DNA from: a virus
IMG/VR virus record: IMGVR_UViG_3300020222_000057
Span: 1-43,004 of that record
Direction: 5' to 3' (one strand)
DNA length: 43,004 nt
Every line of letters begins with the position of its first letter. Within the stretch, counting starts at the first letter, position 1. A program made the position numbers and the translations under genes. The notes beneath the pieces are model-generated. The model did no database searches, was not told the origin of the DNA, and saw only the letters and a program-made list of their open reading frames with translations. Below are positions 26,361 to 32,961 of this stretch, piece after piece.

Positions 26361-26663
26361 ATGATCATCTTCCGTCGCCTGATCCGTTCCAAGGGTACCA
26401 CCGCTGCCAAGCTTGTTGGAGGGCACCGTTATGCAACGAACGTCAAGGCATTGATCGCACACGCAAAGCAGACGCGGCACGTTTATGCCTTCATCGACGA
26501 GAAGGGCAGGGAGGGAACGATCCGTTCCGGGGTTCTCATGCGGACTGTTGACTCCCATGTGCGGAACATTGTCACTGTCGGTGACGCGATCCAGCGTCCC
26601 CTGCCGTTTGAGGTTGACACGACCCCAGAGGTTGTGATCGAGAACGGTGTGATCGTAGCCTAG
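26361..26663 (+). CDS. Basic hypothetical protein, 100 aa
   Basis: FRRLIRSKGTTAAKLVGGHR, VYAFIDEKGREGTIRSG and a beta-rich C-terminus (TPEVVIENGVIVA). Shares its leader type with the MoxR gene. No family recognised. Confidence 0.7.
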   Translation: MIIFRRLIRSKGTTAAKLVGGHRYATNVKALIAHAKQTRHVYAFIDEKGREGTIRSGVLMRTVDSHVRNIVTVGDAIQRPLPFEVDTTPEVVIENGVIVA

Positions 26664-26704
26664 TTGACAGCCTGCCGGTCCCTGTGCTAGAATATGGCAG
26701 GGAC
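26664..26704 (+). promoter_or_regulatory. Promoter with -10 inside an inverted repeat
   Basis: TTGACA (26664-26669), 18 bp, TGC-TAGAAT (26688-26693). GTCCCTG (26678-26684) and CAGGGAC (26698-26704) flank the -10. Confidence 0.75.
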
Positions 26705-26720
26705 TTGGCATGGGTGTTGC

Positions 26721-26776
26721 AGCCGCCCTTCGGGCGTCGGCTGGCATATTATATCAGGTCGGAAAGAATAAATCAA
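26721..26776 (-). promoter_or_regulatory. Intergenic module: GC hairpin plus minus-strand promoter
   Basis: AGCCGCCC-TTCGGGCG-TCGGCT hairpin (26721-26742), then minus-strand TTGATT (26776-26771), 17 bp, extended TGA-TATAAT (26753-26748). Confidence 0.7.
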
Positions 26777-26801
26777 CTAATAAAAAAAAATAAATGCCAC
26801 C

Positions 26802-26837
26802 TTGACCCTACCTCCCATCCCGGTCTATAATATGGGC
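26802..26837 (+). promoter_or_regulatory. Leaderless promoter
   Basis: TTGACC (26802-26807), 18 bp, TATAAT (26826-26831), 6 bases, ATG at 26838. Confidence 0.8.
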
Positions 26838-26999
26838 ATGAACCAGATCGAGTTTGACTTCACGAAAAGCTTTCGCTACTGCCCGGTTTGTAAAACCTCT
26901 TATCAGTCCGTGTTGACTGAAGCTTTTACTAGGTGTGGAGTGTGCGACGAAAACAGGCGGAAAGAATATCTCGCCAACCTCTTGCGTCAGGTTACTTGA
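26838..26999 (+). CDS. Small zinc-ribbon protein, 53 aa
   Basis: CPVC (residues 15-18) and CGVC (33-36), then a basic helix (NRRKEYLANLLRQV). Classic ribbon-helix layout. Leaderless; the end encodes the next -35. Confidence 0.75.
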   Translation: MNQIEFDFTKSFRYCPVCKTSYQSVLTEAFTRCGVCDENRRKEYLANLLRQVT

Positions 27000-27016
27000 A
27001 CGGTTATAATAACGCC
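26982..27016 (+). promoter_or_regulatory. Leaderless promoter
   Basis: TTGCGT (26982-26987), 17 bp, TATAAT (27005-27010), 6 bases, ATG at 27017. Confidence 0.8.
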
Positions 27017-27343
27017 ATGACCACGATCAAGCGAACGGTTTACTTTGTTGCAGCGGGTAGCAAGTTTGTTGGCGAAAAGAGCCACCTTGTTGACTTTGAC
27101 AACGCTATCCCATATGATACCGAGGATGGTGCAGATCGTAGCTTGCGCCGGATGTTGCGGGATTATGAAAAGGTCAAGGAAAATCTTAAGAACACCCTTG
27201 AACGTGGGTATGTGTGGGATTATACCTACAATACTGATCCCGCTGGCGTTGCACATATCAAGCGCATGAAGGATTATCTGCAAGATAGCAATCCTGAAAA
27301 TATCAGGATTGTCAAGGGAGAAATGGTTGTTGACTTAGAGTAA
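27017..27343 (+). CDS. Hypothetical protein, 108 aa
   Basis: KRTVYFVAAGSKFVGEKSHL strands, then a long charged helix (SLRRMLRDYEKVKENLKNTL) and a final strand (IRIVKGEMVVDLE). Leaderless. The last codons (VVDLE) encode the -35 of the next promoter. No family recognised. Confidence 0.75.
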   Translation: MTTIKRTVYFVAAGSKFVGEKSHLVDFDNAIPYDTEDGADRSLRRMLRDYEKVKENLKNTLERGYVWDYTYNTDPAGVAHIKRMKDYLQDSNPENIRIVKGEMVVDLE

Positions 27344-27364
27344 GGGAACGGATATAATAACCCC
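27330..27364 (+). promoter_or_regulatory. Leaderless promoter
   Basis: TTGACT (27330-27335), 17 bp, TATAAT (27353-27358), AACCCC, ATG at 27365. Confidence 0.8.
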
Positions 27365-27526
27365 ATGAACGACGAAACCTGCAAGTGCTTTGAGTGCAAC
27401 AAGGAAATCCCCAGCAACATGGCGCACGTTGTCACCCGTCCCTCGCGCTACAACGGCAAGGTGATCACCTATGAAATGTGCGACGAATGTTGGTACTTTG
27501 AAGGCACCAACAACGACGAAGAATAA
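27365..27526 (+). CDS. Small zinc-ribbon protein, 53 aa
   Basis: CKCFEC (residues 6-11) and CDEC (about 39-42) around VTRPSRYNGKVITY; acidic end (GTNNDEE). Leaderless. Similar size and design to the ribbon gene at 27673; function unknown. Confidence 0.75.
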   Translation: MNDETCKCFECNKEIPSNMAHVVTRPSRYNGKVITYEMCDECWYFEGTNNDEE

Positions 27527-27529
27527 AGT

Positions 27530-27613
27530 TTGACAGGTGCGGGACTAGTTGATATACTAGCCCCCGCGCCGAAGGCGCGGCTGGTATTCTACCATAGCTG
27601 GAAATAAAAGCAA
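27530..27613. promoter_or_regulatory. Intergenic module with facing promoters and GC hairpin
   Basis: + strand: TTGACA (27530-27535), 17 bp, TATACT (27553-27558) with CTAG copies around it. Hairpin GCGCC-GAAG-GGCGC region 27561-27584. Minus strand: TTGCTT (27613-27608), 16 bp, TAGAAT (27591-27586). Confidence 0.65.
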
Positions 27614-27637
27614 GAGAATAAAAAAATAGTTAGCCTC

Positions 27638-27672
27638 TTCCAATCCTCTTTTAGATCGTCTATAATACCGCC
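27638..27672 (+). promoter_or_regulatory. Leaderless promoter
   Basis: TTCCAA (27638-27643), 17 bp, TATAAT (27661-27666), 6 bases, ATG at 27673. Confidence 0.7.
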
Positions 27673-27843
27673 ATGACCAACGAGAACAGCAGGAAGTGCG
27701 ACGAGTGCAGCATCAAGCTTCATGGCGAGTGCATCGTTGACGGTGCGTTGCTCCTCTGCTATGACTGCGCGGAGCATCTGGAATACGAGCGCGAGGCAGA
27801 CGAGGGAATGGATCGGGACGAGACTGACGGGGGTATCTATTGA
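27673..27843 (+). CDS. Small zinc-ribbon protein, 56 aa
   Basis: CDEC (residues 9-12) and CYDC (29-32) around KLHGECIVDGALL; very acidic tail (EREADEGMDRDETDGG). Leaderless. Function unknown. Confidence 0.75.
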   Translation: MTNENSRKCDECSIKLHGECIVDGALLLCYDCAEHLEYEREADEGMDRDETDGGIY

Positions 27844-28139
27844 GATTGCCCATCCGTTTCGTTTGTCCAATCTAAAGCGCGTGGGGTAGCACACCCAGCG
27901 CCCATAGTCAAAGGGGGTTGGGGGGTTGGCTAGCAAAAAAAGAAAAAGCCTCCCACCCCCTTGACGAATAAGCAGAACTAGGCTAAACTAGCCGCCTCGC
28001 TTCGCTCGGGGAGGCTGGCATACCTATTATATCAGAGGCAGGGAATAAAGCAAGAAGATAAAAAAGATATTCCTCCAGTTGCCTTCCCCCTCCTTCTCTG
28101 TTACGCTGGGCAGGAACATAAAGAAAGTTTGAGGACAAC
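27844..28139. other. Intergenic region with the last promoter-hairpin module
   Basis: No gene. + strand TTGACG (27961-27966), 17 bp, TAAACT (27984-27989) with GGCTA/TAGCC around it. GC hairpin 27990-28018. Minus strand TTGCTT (28053-28048), 16 bp, extended TGA-TATAAT (28031-28026). A weak TTGCCT-17-TACGCT (from 28079) precedes the next gene. Confidence 0.6.
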
Positions 28140-28535
28140 ATGAACAAGGAAGAGATTCATTACATGAAGCTGGAGAATAAGATTGAGCAGGTTGCACTAA
28201 TCATGCACAGGCTAAACAATATGTGGAGCTTCACAGGCAAACAATTATCTTATGCCTGTGATAACTATATGCGTCCACAAGCTATGGCAACAGTTGAGGA
28301 GCGTGTGGATATGTTGCTGCAAGCTTATGCTGCCCTGACAAAGAGCGTCACGTTCTACACAGGTCAAGGTTATATCCTTCCAGCTTTCTGGGATGAAACC
28401 TTTGGCAAGCTTGGGCAGGATGTTATTTATTCTTTGCCTGAACTGATGCATCCTAAAAAAGAAAAGGCGTTCAATAAAAATTTGCAAAGGGCCTTCTCCC
28501 ATGCTTGGGGGGAGTCCCCCCTCCCCCCCGTATAG
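28140..28535 (+). CDS. Hypothetical helical protein, 131 aa
   Basis: TTGAGGACAAC ribosome site before ATG. Helical throughout (NKIEQVALIMHRLNNMW, VEERVDMLLQAYAALTKSV), basic tail and final PLPPV. No family recognised; last gene before the AT-rich block. Confidence 0.75.
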   Translation: MNKEEIHYMKLENKIEQVALIMHRLNNMWSFTGKQLSYACDNYMRPQAMATVEERVDMLLQAYAALTKSVTFYTGQGYILPAFWDETFGKLGQDVIYSLPELMHPKKEKAFNKNLQRAFSHAWGESPLPPV

Positions 28536-28571
28536 GCGTGCGGGCAACCGATATTTAAAGTCCTAGCGCAC

Positions 28572-28600
28572 TTGACAAGTGGCAAAAAAGGGGCTATGGT
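28572..28600 (+). promoter_or_regulatory. Sigma70-type promoter
   Basis: TTGACA (28572-28577), 17 bp, TATGGT (28595-28600), reading into the AT-rich GDLV block. About 200 bases of untranslated, AT-rich leader follow, with no other clear feature. Confidence 0.65.
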
Positions 28601-28801
28601 CTTTTATCTACACGGGGCAAAAAATGACATTTTCGTGAGTTTGTATCACCCACCTACCTATACAAAAAAACAAACGCATTATAAAATGTACCTGTAGAAA
28701 AAAATCCCCGGAAAAATTTTATGGAAAATTTTAAAAAGTTTGGCATTATACAAATTTAATTCCAAAATTTGTTAAAGATAATTTAGCTAAAAGTTCTAAA
28801 C

Positions 28802-29089
28802 ATGAAAACGCGAAATACTTCACAAAAAAAAGCTAAACGTTACGCCTATAATATAGGCGATCTCGTAGCTTGCTATGAAAACTCCGATACTTATAAAGTA
28901 TTAGTTGGCTGGATTAATGAACGCTGGAAGCGAGATGATAGAATATTTTATAAAGTTACTTGGAGCGATTTTGAAGAACGTCAAGATATAATAAACACTC
29001 CTATAAAGCAAGAACATCTAGACATGTGTTATAATTTACTTCAAAAAGCATTAGAGTTAGATGTTTGGGAAGGTAAAAAAATAATTTAA
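28802..29089 (+). CDS. GDLV-family SH3-like small protein, 95 aa
   Basis: YNIGDLVACYENSDTYKVL, VGWINERWKRDDRIFYKVTW: full family pattern after a basic N-terminus (TRNTSQKKAKRY). First of the second GDLV block, which is clearly more AT-rich than the 9-20 kb block. Function unknown. Confidence 0.78.
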   Translation: MKTRNTSQKKAKRYAYNIGDLVACYENSDTYKVLVGWINERWKRDDRIFYKVTWSDFEERQDIINTPIKQEHLDMCYNLLQKALELDVWEGKKII

Positions 29090-29096
29090 AACAACC

Positions 29097-29375
29097 ATGG
29101 GTAAACCAAAGTATAATATAGGTGATTTGGTTGGCACATGGTTGGCTTGTAAAGACCGTAAACATGAGTGTGTTTTGTTGGGTTGGATAACAAAAATAGA
29201 AGAAATCGCACTTGATGAACGTGATGCTTATATGGGAGTTTGGTGGTATACTATTGAATGGGCAGACAATGTAATCGAAGATCAACTATCTGAAGATACG
29301 GTTTCTGTTGTTGTAAAAGCATATCGTAACGCCAAGCGCTATAATCGATGGATACGAAAAAATGGTTTACACTGA
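29097..29375 (+). CDS. GDLV-family SH3-like small protein, 92 aa
   Basis: YNIGDLVGTWLACKDRKHEC, LLGWITKIEEIA and WYTIEWADNVIEDQL: full pattern with a longer mid loop. Overlaps the nuclease gene by 14 bases, so the two are translated together. Confidence 0.8.
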   Translation: MGKPKYNIGDLVGTWLACKDRKHECVLLGWITKIEEIALDERDAYMGVWWYTIEWADNVIEDQLSEDTVSVVVKAYRNAKRYNRWIRKNGLH

Positions 29376-30066
29376 AGATGATTTAAGAAAAAAATGTGCT
29401 GATCTGCTGAACGGGTCACCCCTACCTGTCACAAGCAAGTCAGATAGACGCTTTGGTGCAACTATTGAGAGCTATTTTGGTATCAAGCCAAATAATAAAA
29501 GCAGCAGCGATTTGGAAGCTCTTGATATGGATATAAAAACAAAAGTAAATAAGTCTTGCGATTTAACACTTTTTTCATCTCGACCACATTATTTGCGTAC
29601 AGATAGAAGCGGTTTTCTTTCTGTTTATGGAAACGAAAGCGATGAAGGGCGTAGTTTTTATTATGATGTTTCTTCTAGTGTAAATAAAAAAGGTCTTCAA
29701 TTGATTGTTAAAGAAGATGCTGAAGATATAGAGATGTGTGTTTATGACACAATACGTCATATCAACCGTGCATCAATGCATTTTGGACATATCAAACATT
29801 GTGCAAAAATAAAAATGAAAAATATTCTTGTCGCCTGTGGCGATAAATCGATTGTTGATCGTAAGGAATATCTGCAAATAAACAGCATATCTATTTATAG
29901 TAATTTAAAAATAAGCAATGATATAATTAAAGATCTGTTATTAAATAATAAAATGATATATAGCTTTCGTGAAGGATCAAAAAAAGATCATGGATGCGCA
30001 TTTCGTTTGACAGATCTTGAAAATTTGAAATTGTTGTATAACAACCTAGAAATTATTGAACGTTAA
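29362..30066 (+). CDS. MvaI/BcnI-family restriction-endonuclease-like protein, 234 aa
   Basis: RRFGATIESYFGIKPNNKSS, SDLEALDMDIKTKV and LTLFSSRP follow the order of conserved blocks in the MvaI/BcnI nuclease family (E, then D-x-K at the PD-(D/E)xK site, then S/TLF). MvaI and BcnI are monomeric nicking/cutting enzymes related to MutH. No methyltransferase gene is nearby, so it is unlikely to act as a classic restriction system. Flanked on both sides by GDLV genes, all AT-rich. Role could be host-DNA attack or repair nicking. Confidence 0.65.
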   Translation: MVYTEDDLRKKCADLLNGSPLPVTSKSDRRFGATIESYFGIKPNNKSSSDLEALDMDIKTKVNKSCDLTLFSSRPHYLRTDRSGFLSVYGNESDEGRSFYYDVSSSVNKKGLQLIVKEDAEDIEMCVYDTIRHINRASMHFGHIKHCAKIKMKNILVACGDKSIVDRKEYLQINSISIYSNLKISNDIIKDLLLNNKMIYSFREGSKKDHGCAFRLTDLENLKLLYNNLEIIER

Positions 30067-30278
30067 TGAATGGCGATTTTCCTATTGGCACACTTGTACT
30101 TATCAGTGGTTCAAAACCAGATGAATTAGGCATTATCGTTGGTCATCATCATGTCCGCGTATGGCCTAGCGAAGAAACAACGATAAATAAATATAAAGTC
30201 ATTTATAAGATAAATATCATTAGCAGGAATACTTACAAGTATTGTTATTCCTACGAAATGGTAATCTTAAGTGACTGA
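30066..30278 (+). CDS. GDLV-family-like small protein, 70 aa
   Basis: FPIGTLVLISGSKPDELGII, then YKVIYKINII and a C-terminal YEMVIL strand. GTLV replaces GDLV. TAATG overlap with the nuclease gene. Function unknown. Confidence 0.65.
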   Translation: MNGDFPIGTLVLISGSKPDELGIIVGHHHVRVWPSEETTINKYKVIYKINIISRNTYKYCYSYEMVILSD

Positions 30279-30474
30279 CAAATACTTTAAATACAATATA
30301 GGAGATCTGGTGTATTTCCGTATGGATAATGCATATTTTGGTCTTTGTATTATTAAAGGTTTTGGAAAAAATTATTTTAAAGATGGTCAATATCAAGTAG
30401 TTGATTGTATAACAGGAGAAGTCTATATCGCGTTTGAATACGAATTATTTCCTCCCGAAGAGTTTCCGTTATAA
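30271..30474 (+). CDS. GDLV-family SH3-like small protein, GTG start, 67 aa
   Basis: YNIGDLVYFRMDNAYFGLCI, then YQVVDCITGEVYIAF and FEYELFPPEEF. GTG at 30271 overlaps the upstream gene by 8 bases; the next ATG in frame would remove the motif. Function unknown. Confidence 0.7.
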   Translation: MTDKYFKYNIGDLVYFRMDNAYFGLCIIKGFGKNYFKDGQYQVVDCITGEVYIAFEYELFPPEEFPL

Positions 30475-30488
30475 AACTATTTATATTA

Positions 30489-30719
30489 ATGAGTCGTAAT
30501 TTAAACGAATATGTATATCCTTATAAAAAAATTTGCATTGGAAGTTTGGTTGAAGTATTAATCATCAAACGTAAAATAGATATAGCTATTATCATTGATA
30601 GAAATGTTGGAGCTAAGGAAAAAGATCATTGGTACATAGTACGAAGCATATTTACTGATAAAGAATATGCCGCTTATCCAAGCGAATTAAAAGTTCTTAG
30701 TGGCGAAGTAGAAGACTAA
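30489..30719 (+). CDS. GDLV-family-like small protein, 76 aa
   Basis: ICIGSLVEVLIIKRKIDIAI, then HWYIVRSIFTDKEYAAYPSE. GSLVEV entry strand; ends with the LKVL motif common at barrel C-termini. Function unknown. Confidence 0.65.
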   Translation: MSRNLNEYVYPYKKICIGSLVEVLIIKRKIDIAIIIDRNVGAKEKDHWYIVRSIFTDKEYAAYPSELKVLSGEVED

Positions 30720-30726
30720 TTATTGT

Positions 30727-31254
30727 ATGAACAATAATAAAGAATTTAACAATTACGTAGAGCAAATTAAATTAGAATTTCCAAATTTTGAAGTAATACC
30801 AAAAGATGAATCTTTCCTCATGAAACTGGCTTATTATGGCCTTCTAATGAAATTTTGGAATCCTACTTTCATGACAACATATATAACAGTGCTTTTTGGC
30901 AAGGTTTATATGCCAAGAAACTTTATTGGTATACCGGTCATGGTTGATGTGCTACGTCACGAATTAGTGCATTTACGAGATGCAAAAAAATTTCCATTCT
31001 TATTTGAATTAACATATGTGTTATTCCCATTACCAATAGTATTTACCATGAGAGCATATTGGGAATTTCGTGGCTATTGCGAGAGTATCCGCGCTATAAG
31101 CGAACGATACGGCTATGTATCTGAAAACAATATAGATTTTTTTGTGGAACAATTCACTGGTCCGAGCTATTTATGGATGTGTCCATTTCCTAAATTTGTC
31201 AAAAATAAATTTATTAAATTTACTATTGACAACAACATAAAGGTAAGTAAATAA
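30727..31254 (+). CDS. HExxH metallopeptidase-like membrane-associated protein, 175 aa
   Basis: VDVLRHELVHLRDAKKFPF holds HELVH, a zinc-peptidase motif (residues about 78-82), followed by a hydrophobic stretch (YVLFPLPIVFTMRAYWEF) and an EFRGYCE segment that may give the third ligand. No signal peptide. Family resembles small phage HExxH proteins; target unknown. Confidence 0.65.
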   Translation: MNNNKEFNNYVEQIKLEFPNFEVIPKDESFLMKLAYYGLLMKFWNPTFMTTYITVLFGKVYMPRNFIGIPVMVDVLRHELVHLRDAKKFPFLFELTYVLFPLPIVFTMRAYWEFRGYCESIRAISERYGYVSENNIDFFVEQFTGPSYLWMCPFPKFVKNKFIKFTIDNNIKVSK

Positions 31255-31255
31255 A

Positions 31256-31453
31256 TTGCAAAAAATTAATAAAATATATTTGCGTACTTTAATTAAAGAA
31301 ATGTTGGATAATTCTTTAGATACACACGATATAGAAATATTAGATCTTCCAACCGATAGGCATTATGTTGGTGATCACAAAAATTTTACATTCAAAAGTA
31401 AACTAAATACCTTAATAAATACAAAAAATAAAAAGCGAAAGAAACTTATCTAG
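31256..31453 (+). CDS. Small protein with MKITK-like N-terminus, TTG start, 65 aa
   Basis: LQKINKIYLRTLIKEMLDNS matches the MKITKxYLRQLIRExL opening of the next two genes. The rest is polar and basic (KNKKRKKLI end). TTG start right after the upstream stop. Likely carries the same targeting segment, see 31514. Confidence 0.6.
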   Translation: MQKINKIYLRTLIKEMLDNSLDTHDIEILDLPTDRHYVGDHKNFTFKSKLNTLINTKNKKRKKLI

Positions 31454-31513
31454 AAAAGATATTATAAAAGACCTAGAAACTTTAATTTCTTCGCTAAATT
31501 AAAGGATAAAAAT

Positions 31514-31849
31514 ATGAAAATTACAAAAGATTATCTTCGTCAATTGATTCGTGAAAACTTAGAGCAAACAAATTCAGAAGAAGCCGCCCCTGCTATTCCT
31601 GATTTTCGTAAAGCAAAAGTGTTGGCTGTTAAATTAGTGAAAATGTTAGACAATGAAGAAGCACAATTACTAAAAACTTTACTTTCTTCTGGACAGCCTG
31701 ACTATTTAGTGTTGGCTGTTAAATTAGTGAAAATGTTAGACAATCAAGAAGCACAATTACTAAAAACTTTACTTTCTTCTGGACAGCCTGACTATTTACG
31801 GTCATTTGTAAATGCCATGTCTGTTGCAATGGCAGGTAAAAAACAATGA
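31514..31849 (+). CDS. MKITK-type protein with 30-residue tandem duplication, 111 aa
   Basis: AAAGGATAAAA before ATG. MKITKDYLRQLIRENLEQ opens the protein; this amphipathic opener is common in marine T4-like phage proteins and may be a virion or prohead targeting segment. Residues 36-65 and 66-95 are near-identical copies (VLAVKLVKMLDNEEAQLLKT). Overlaps the next gene by 4 bases. Confidence 0.7.
   Translation: MKITKDYLRQLIRENLEQTNSEEAAPAIPDFRKAKVLAVKLVKMLDNEEAQLLKTLLSSGQPDYLVLAVKLVKMLDNQEAQLLKTLLSSGQPDYLRSFVNAMSVAMAGKKQ
31619..31798 (+). repeat. 90-bp tandem duplication
   Basis: 31619-31708 and 31709-31798 differ at a single base seen (G to C, Glu to Gln codon). In frame within the gene at 31514. 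Near-identity at silent sites means a recent event. Confidence 0.95.
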
Positions 31850-32073
31850 AAATTACAAAATCTTACATAAAGCAATTAATTCGTGAATCTCTAAACGAAA
31901 TAGAGCGTCAAGATCCACGGGAAGACCCCGCAGGCGTTTATGGTGTTGACCCAACAGGGGAGAAGGATAAAGAAGTTAAACAATTAGAAATGTCTAATGA
32001 TAATTTATTAGAAATGGTAGAACGAGTTATAGCAGATTTACAAAGAGTTGCATCTGCATTAGCCAAAAAATAA
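31846..32073 (+). CDS. MKITK-type small protein, 75 aa
   Basis: MKITKSYIKQLIRESLNEIE, a proline/glycine linker (DPREDPAGVYGVDPTGEK) and a C-terminal coiled coil (LEMVERVIADLQRVASALAK). Linker plus coiled coil suggests a small structural protein. Followed by a terminator. Confidence 0.7.
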   Translation: MKITKSYIKQLIRESLNEIERQDPREDPAGVYGVDPTGEKDKEVKQLEMSNDNLLEMVERVIADLQRVASALAKK

Positions 32074-32079
32074 ATCCTA

Positions 32080-32140
32080 CCCATCCTGCCTCTAGCCCTC
32101 GCTTTTGAGCGCCAAGCACACTTGGATGGGTTTTTTATTT
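32080..32140 (+). terminator. Rho-independent terminator with long loop
   Basis: CCCATCC (32080-32086) pairs with GGATGGG (32124-32130), followed by TTTTTTATTTT. The 37-base loop contains its own small stem. Closes the MKITK operon. Confidence 0.75.
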
Positions 32141-32160
32141 TCTAAAACTAATTATATATT

Positions 32161-32361
32161 ATGTTGCTAAGACCTTGTTACGTCAAATTAGGTGATTTTG
32201 TGTGTACAAAAAAGGGCACACCGATATATGGTTATGTAACTTGGATAGACGAAAATAGTGAAACAGGTGAATATTATGTAGAGGTTCAACACGACGATGT
32301 AGCTGATCCCGTTTACTTTTATGACGTTGAGTTAACTGTCATGAGAATGGAATATGAATAA
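32161..32361 (+). CDS. GDLV-family SH3-like small protein, 66 aa
   Basis: VKLGDFVCTKKGTPIYGYVTW, then GEYYVEVQHDDVADPVYF. GDFV variant with VEV instead of VEW. Overlaps the next gene by 8 bases. Function unknown. Confidence 0.72.
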   Translation: MLLRPCYVKLGDFVCTKKGTPIYGYVTWIDENSETGEYYVEVQHDDVADPVYFYDVELTVMRMEYE

Positions 32362-32584
32362 TGATCCAATACTAACACACAATATTGGTGATTTAGTCAT
32401 GAGTACGGACAAAAATAATAATAAAATATTAGGATATATTATAAGCTACTTTAATGGTAATTTAGGAACTTATTATGAAGTAGAGTGGTTGCACGGGGAA
32501 GGATATATGTATTATGGATATGGCGAAATAATACGTATGAAAGGTGAATTATTAAGATTTAAAGAGGAAAAAAGTATTGATTAA
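32354..32584 (+). CDS. GDLV-family SH3-like small protein, 76 aa
   Basis: HNIGDLVMSTDKNNNKILGYI, then YYEVEWLHGEGYMYYG and a charged helix. Full pattern. Overlaps both neighbours by 8 bases. Confidence 0.78.
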   Translation: MNNDPILTHNIGDLVMSTDKNNNKILGYIISYFNGNLGTYYEVEWLHGEGYMYYGYGEIIRMKGELLRFKEEKSID

Positions 32585-32813
32585 GCATGAATTGGGCGAT
32601 TTATTACTAGCCTATACTGCCGCTGGACAATACCTTTTAGGAATGGTATCTTCCACAGATGAATCACAAATAGACACATATCATAATTTATACCAAATTA
32701 CTTGGTTAAGCGGTGGTAATAGTGAATTTGTTGGTGCGCAATATACATATACCACTATTTCCGGTATGAAGAACAATTTAACAGATTTTTTATATAACTA
32801 TGACAAAATATAA
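32577..32813 (+). CDS. GDLV-family SH3-like small protein, TTG start, 78 aa
   Basis: KHELGDLLLAYTAAGQYLLG, then YHNLYQITWLSGGNSEF. TTG at 32577 within the upstream gene; otherwise no start precedes the motif. Last GDLV member in the window. Function unknown. Confidence 0.72.
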   Translation: MIKHELGDLLLAYTAAGQYLLGMVSSTDESQIDTYHNLYQITWLSGGNSEFVGAQYTYTTISGMKNNLTDFLYNYDKI

Positions 32814-32958
32814 CTTCATAGATTTGTTGACTACGCTTTTTTATTCATGGATAGCTTTATTTTTAGTAAGTTTATCTTTTTATATTGCTTTTACATATCC
32901 CTCCACTAAACCCGAGCCACGTTTTAAAAATACTCTACAACGTGATATAAGCCCATAG
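32800..32958 (+). CDS. Small membrane protein upstream of lysis gene, 52 aa
   Basis: Residues about 14-32 (FYSWIALFLVSLSFYIAF) form one membrane helix, then a basic/proline tail. Starts 14 bases inside the upstream gene and ends 3 bases before the transglycosylase-like gene. Could be a holin or spanin component; position is the only support. Confidence 0.55.
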   Translation: MTKYNFIDLLTTLFYSWIALFLVSLSFYIAFTYPSTKPEPRFKNTLQRDISP

Positions 32959-32961
32959 ATT

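Noticed and set aside
31619-31798. Mobile element
   Set aside because: Two in-frame copies inside one gene with no ends or transposase: a tandem duplication.
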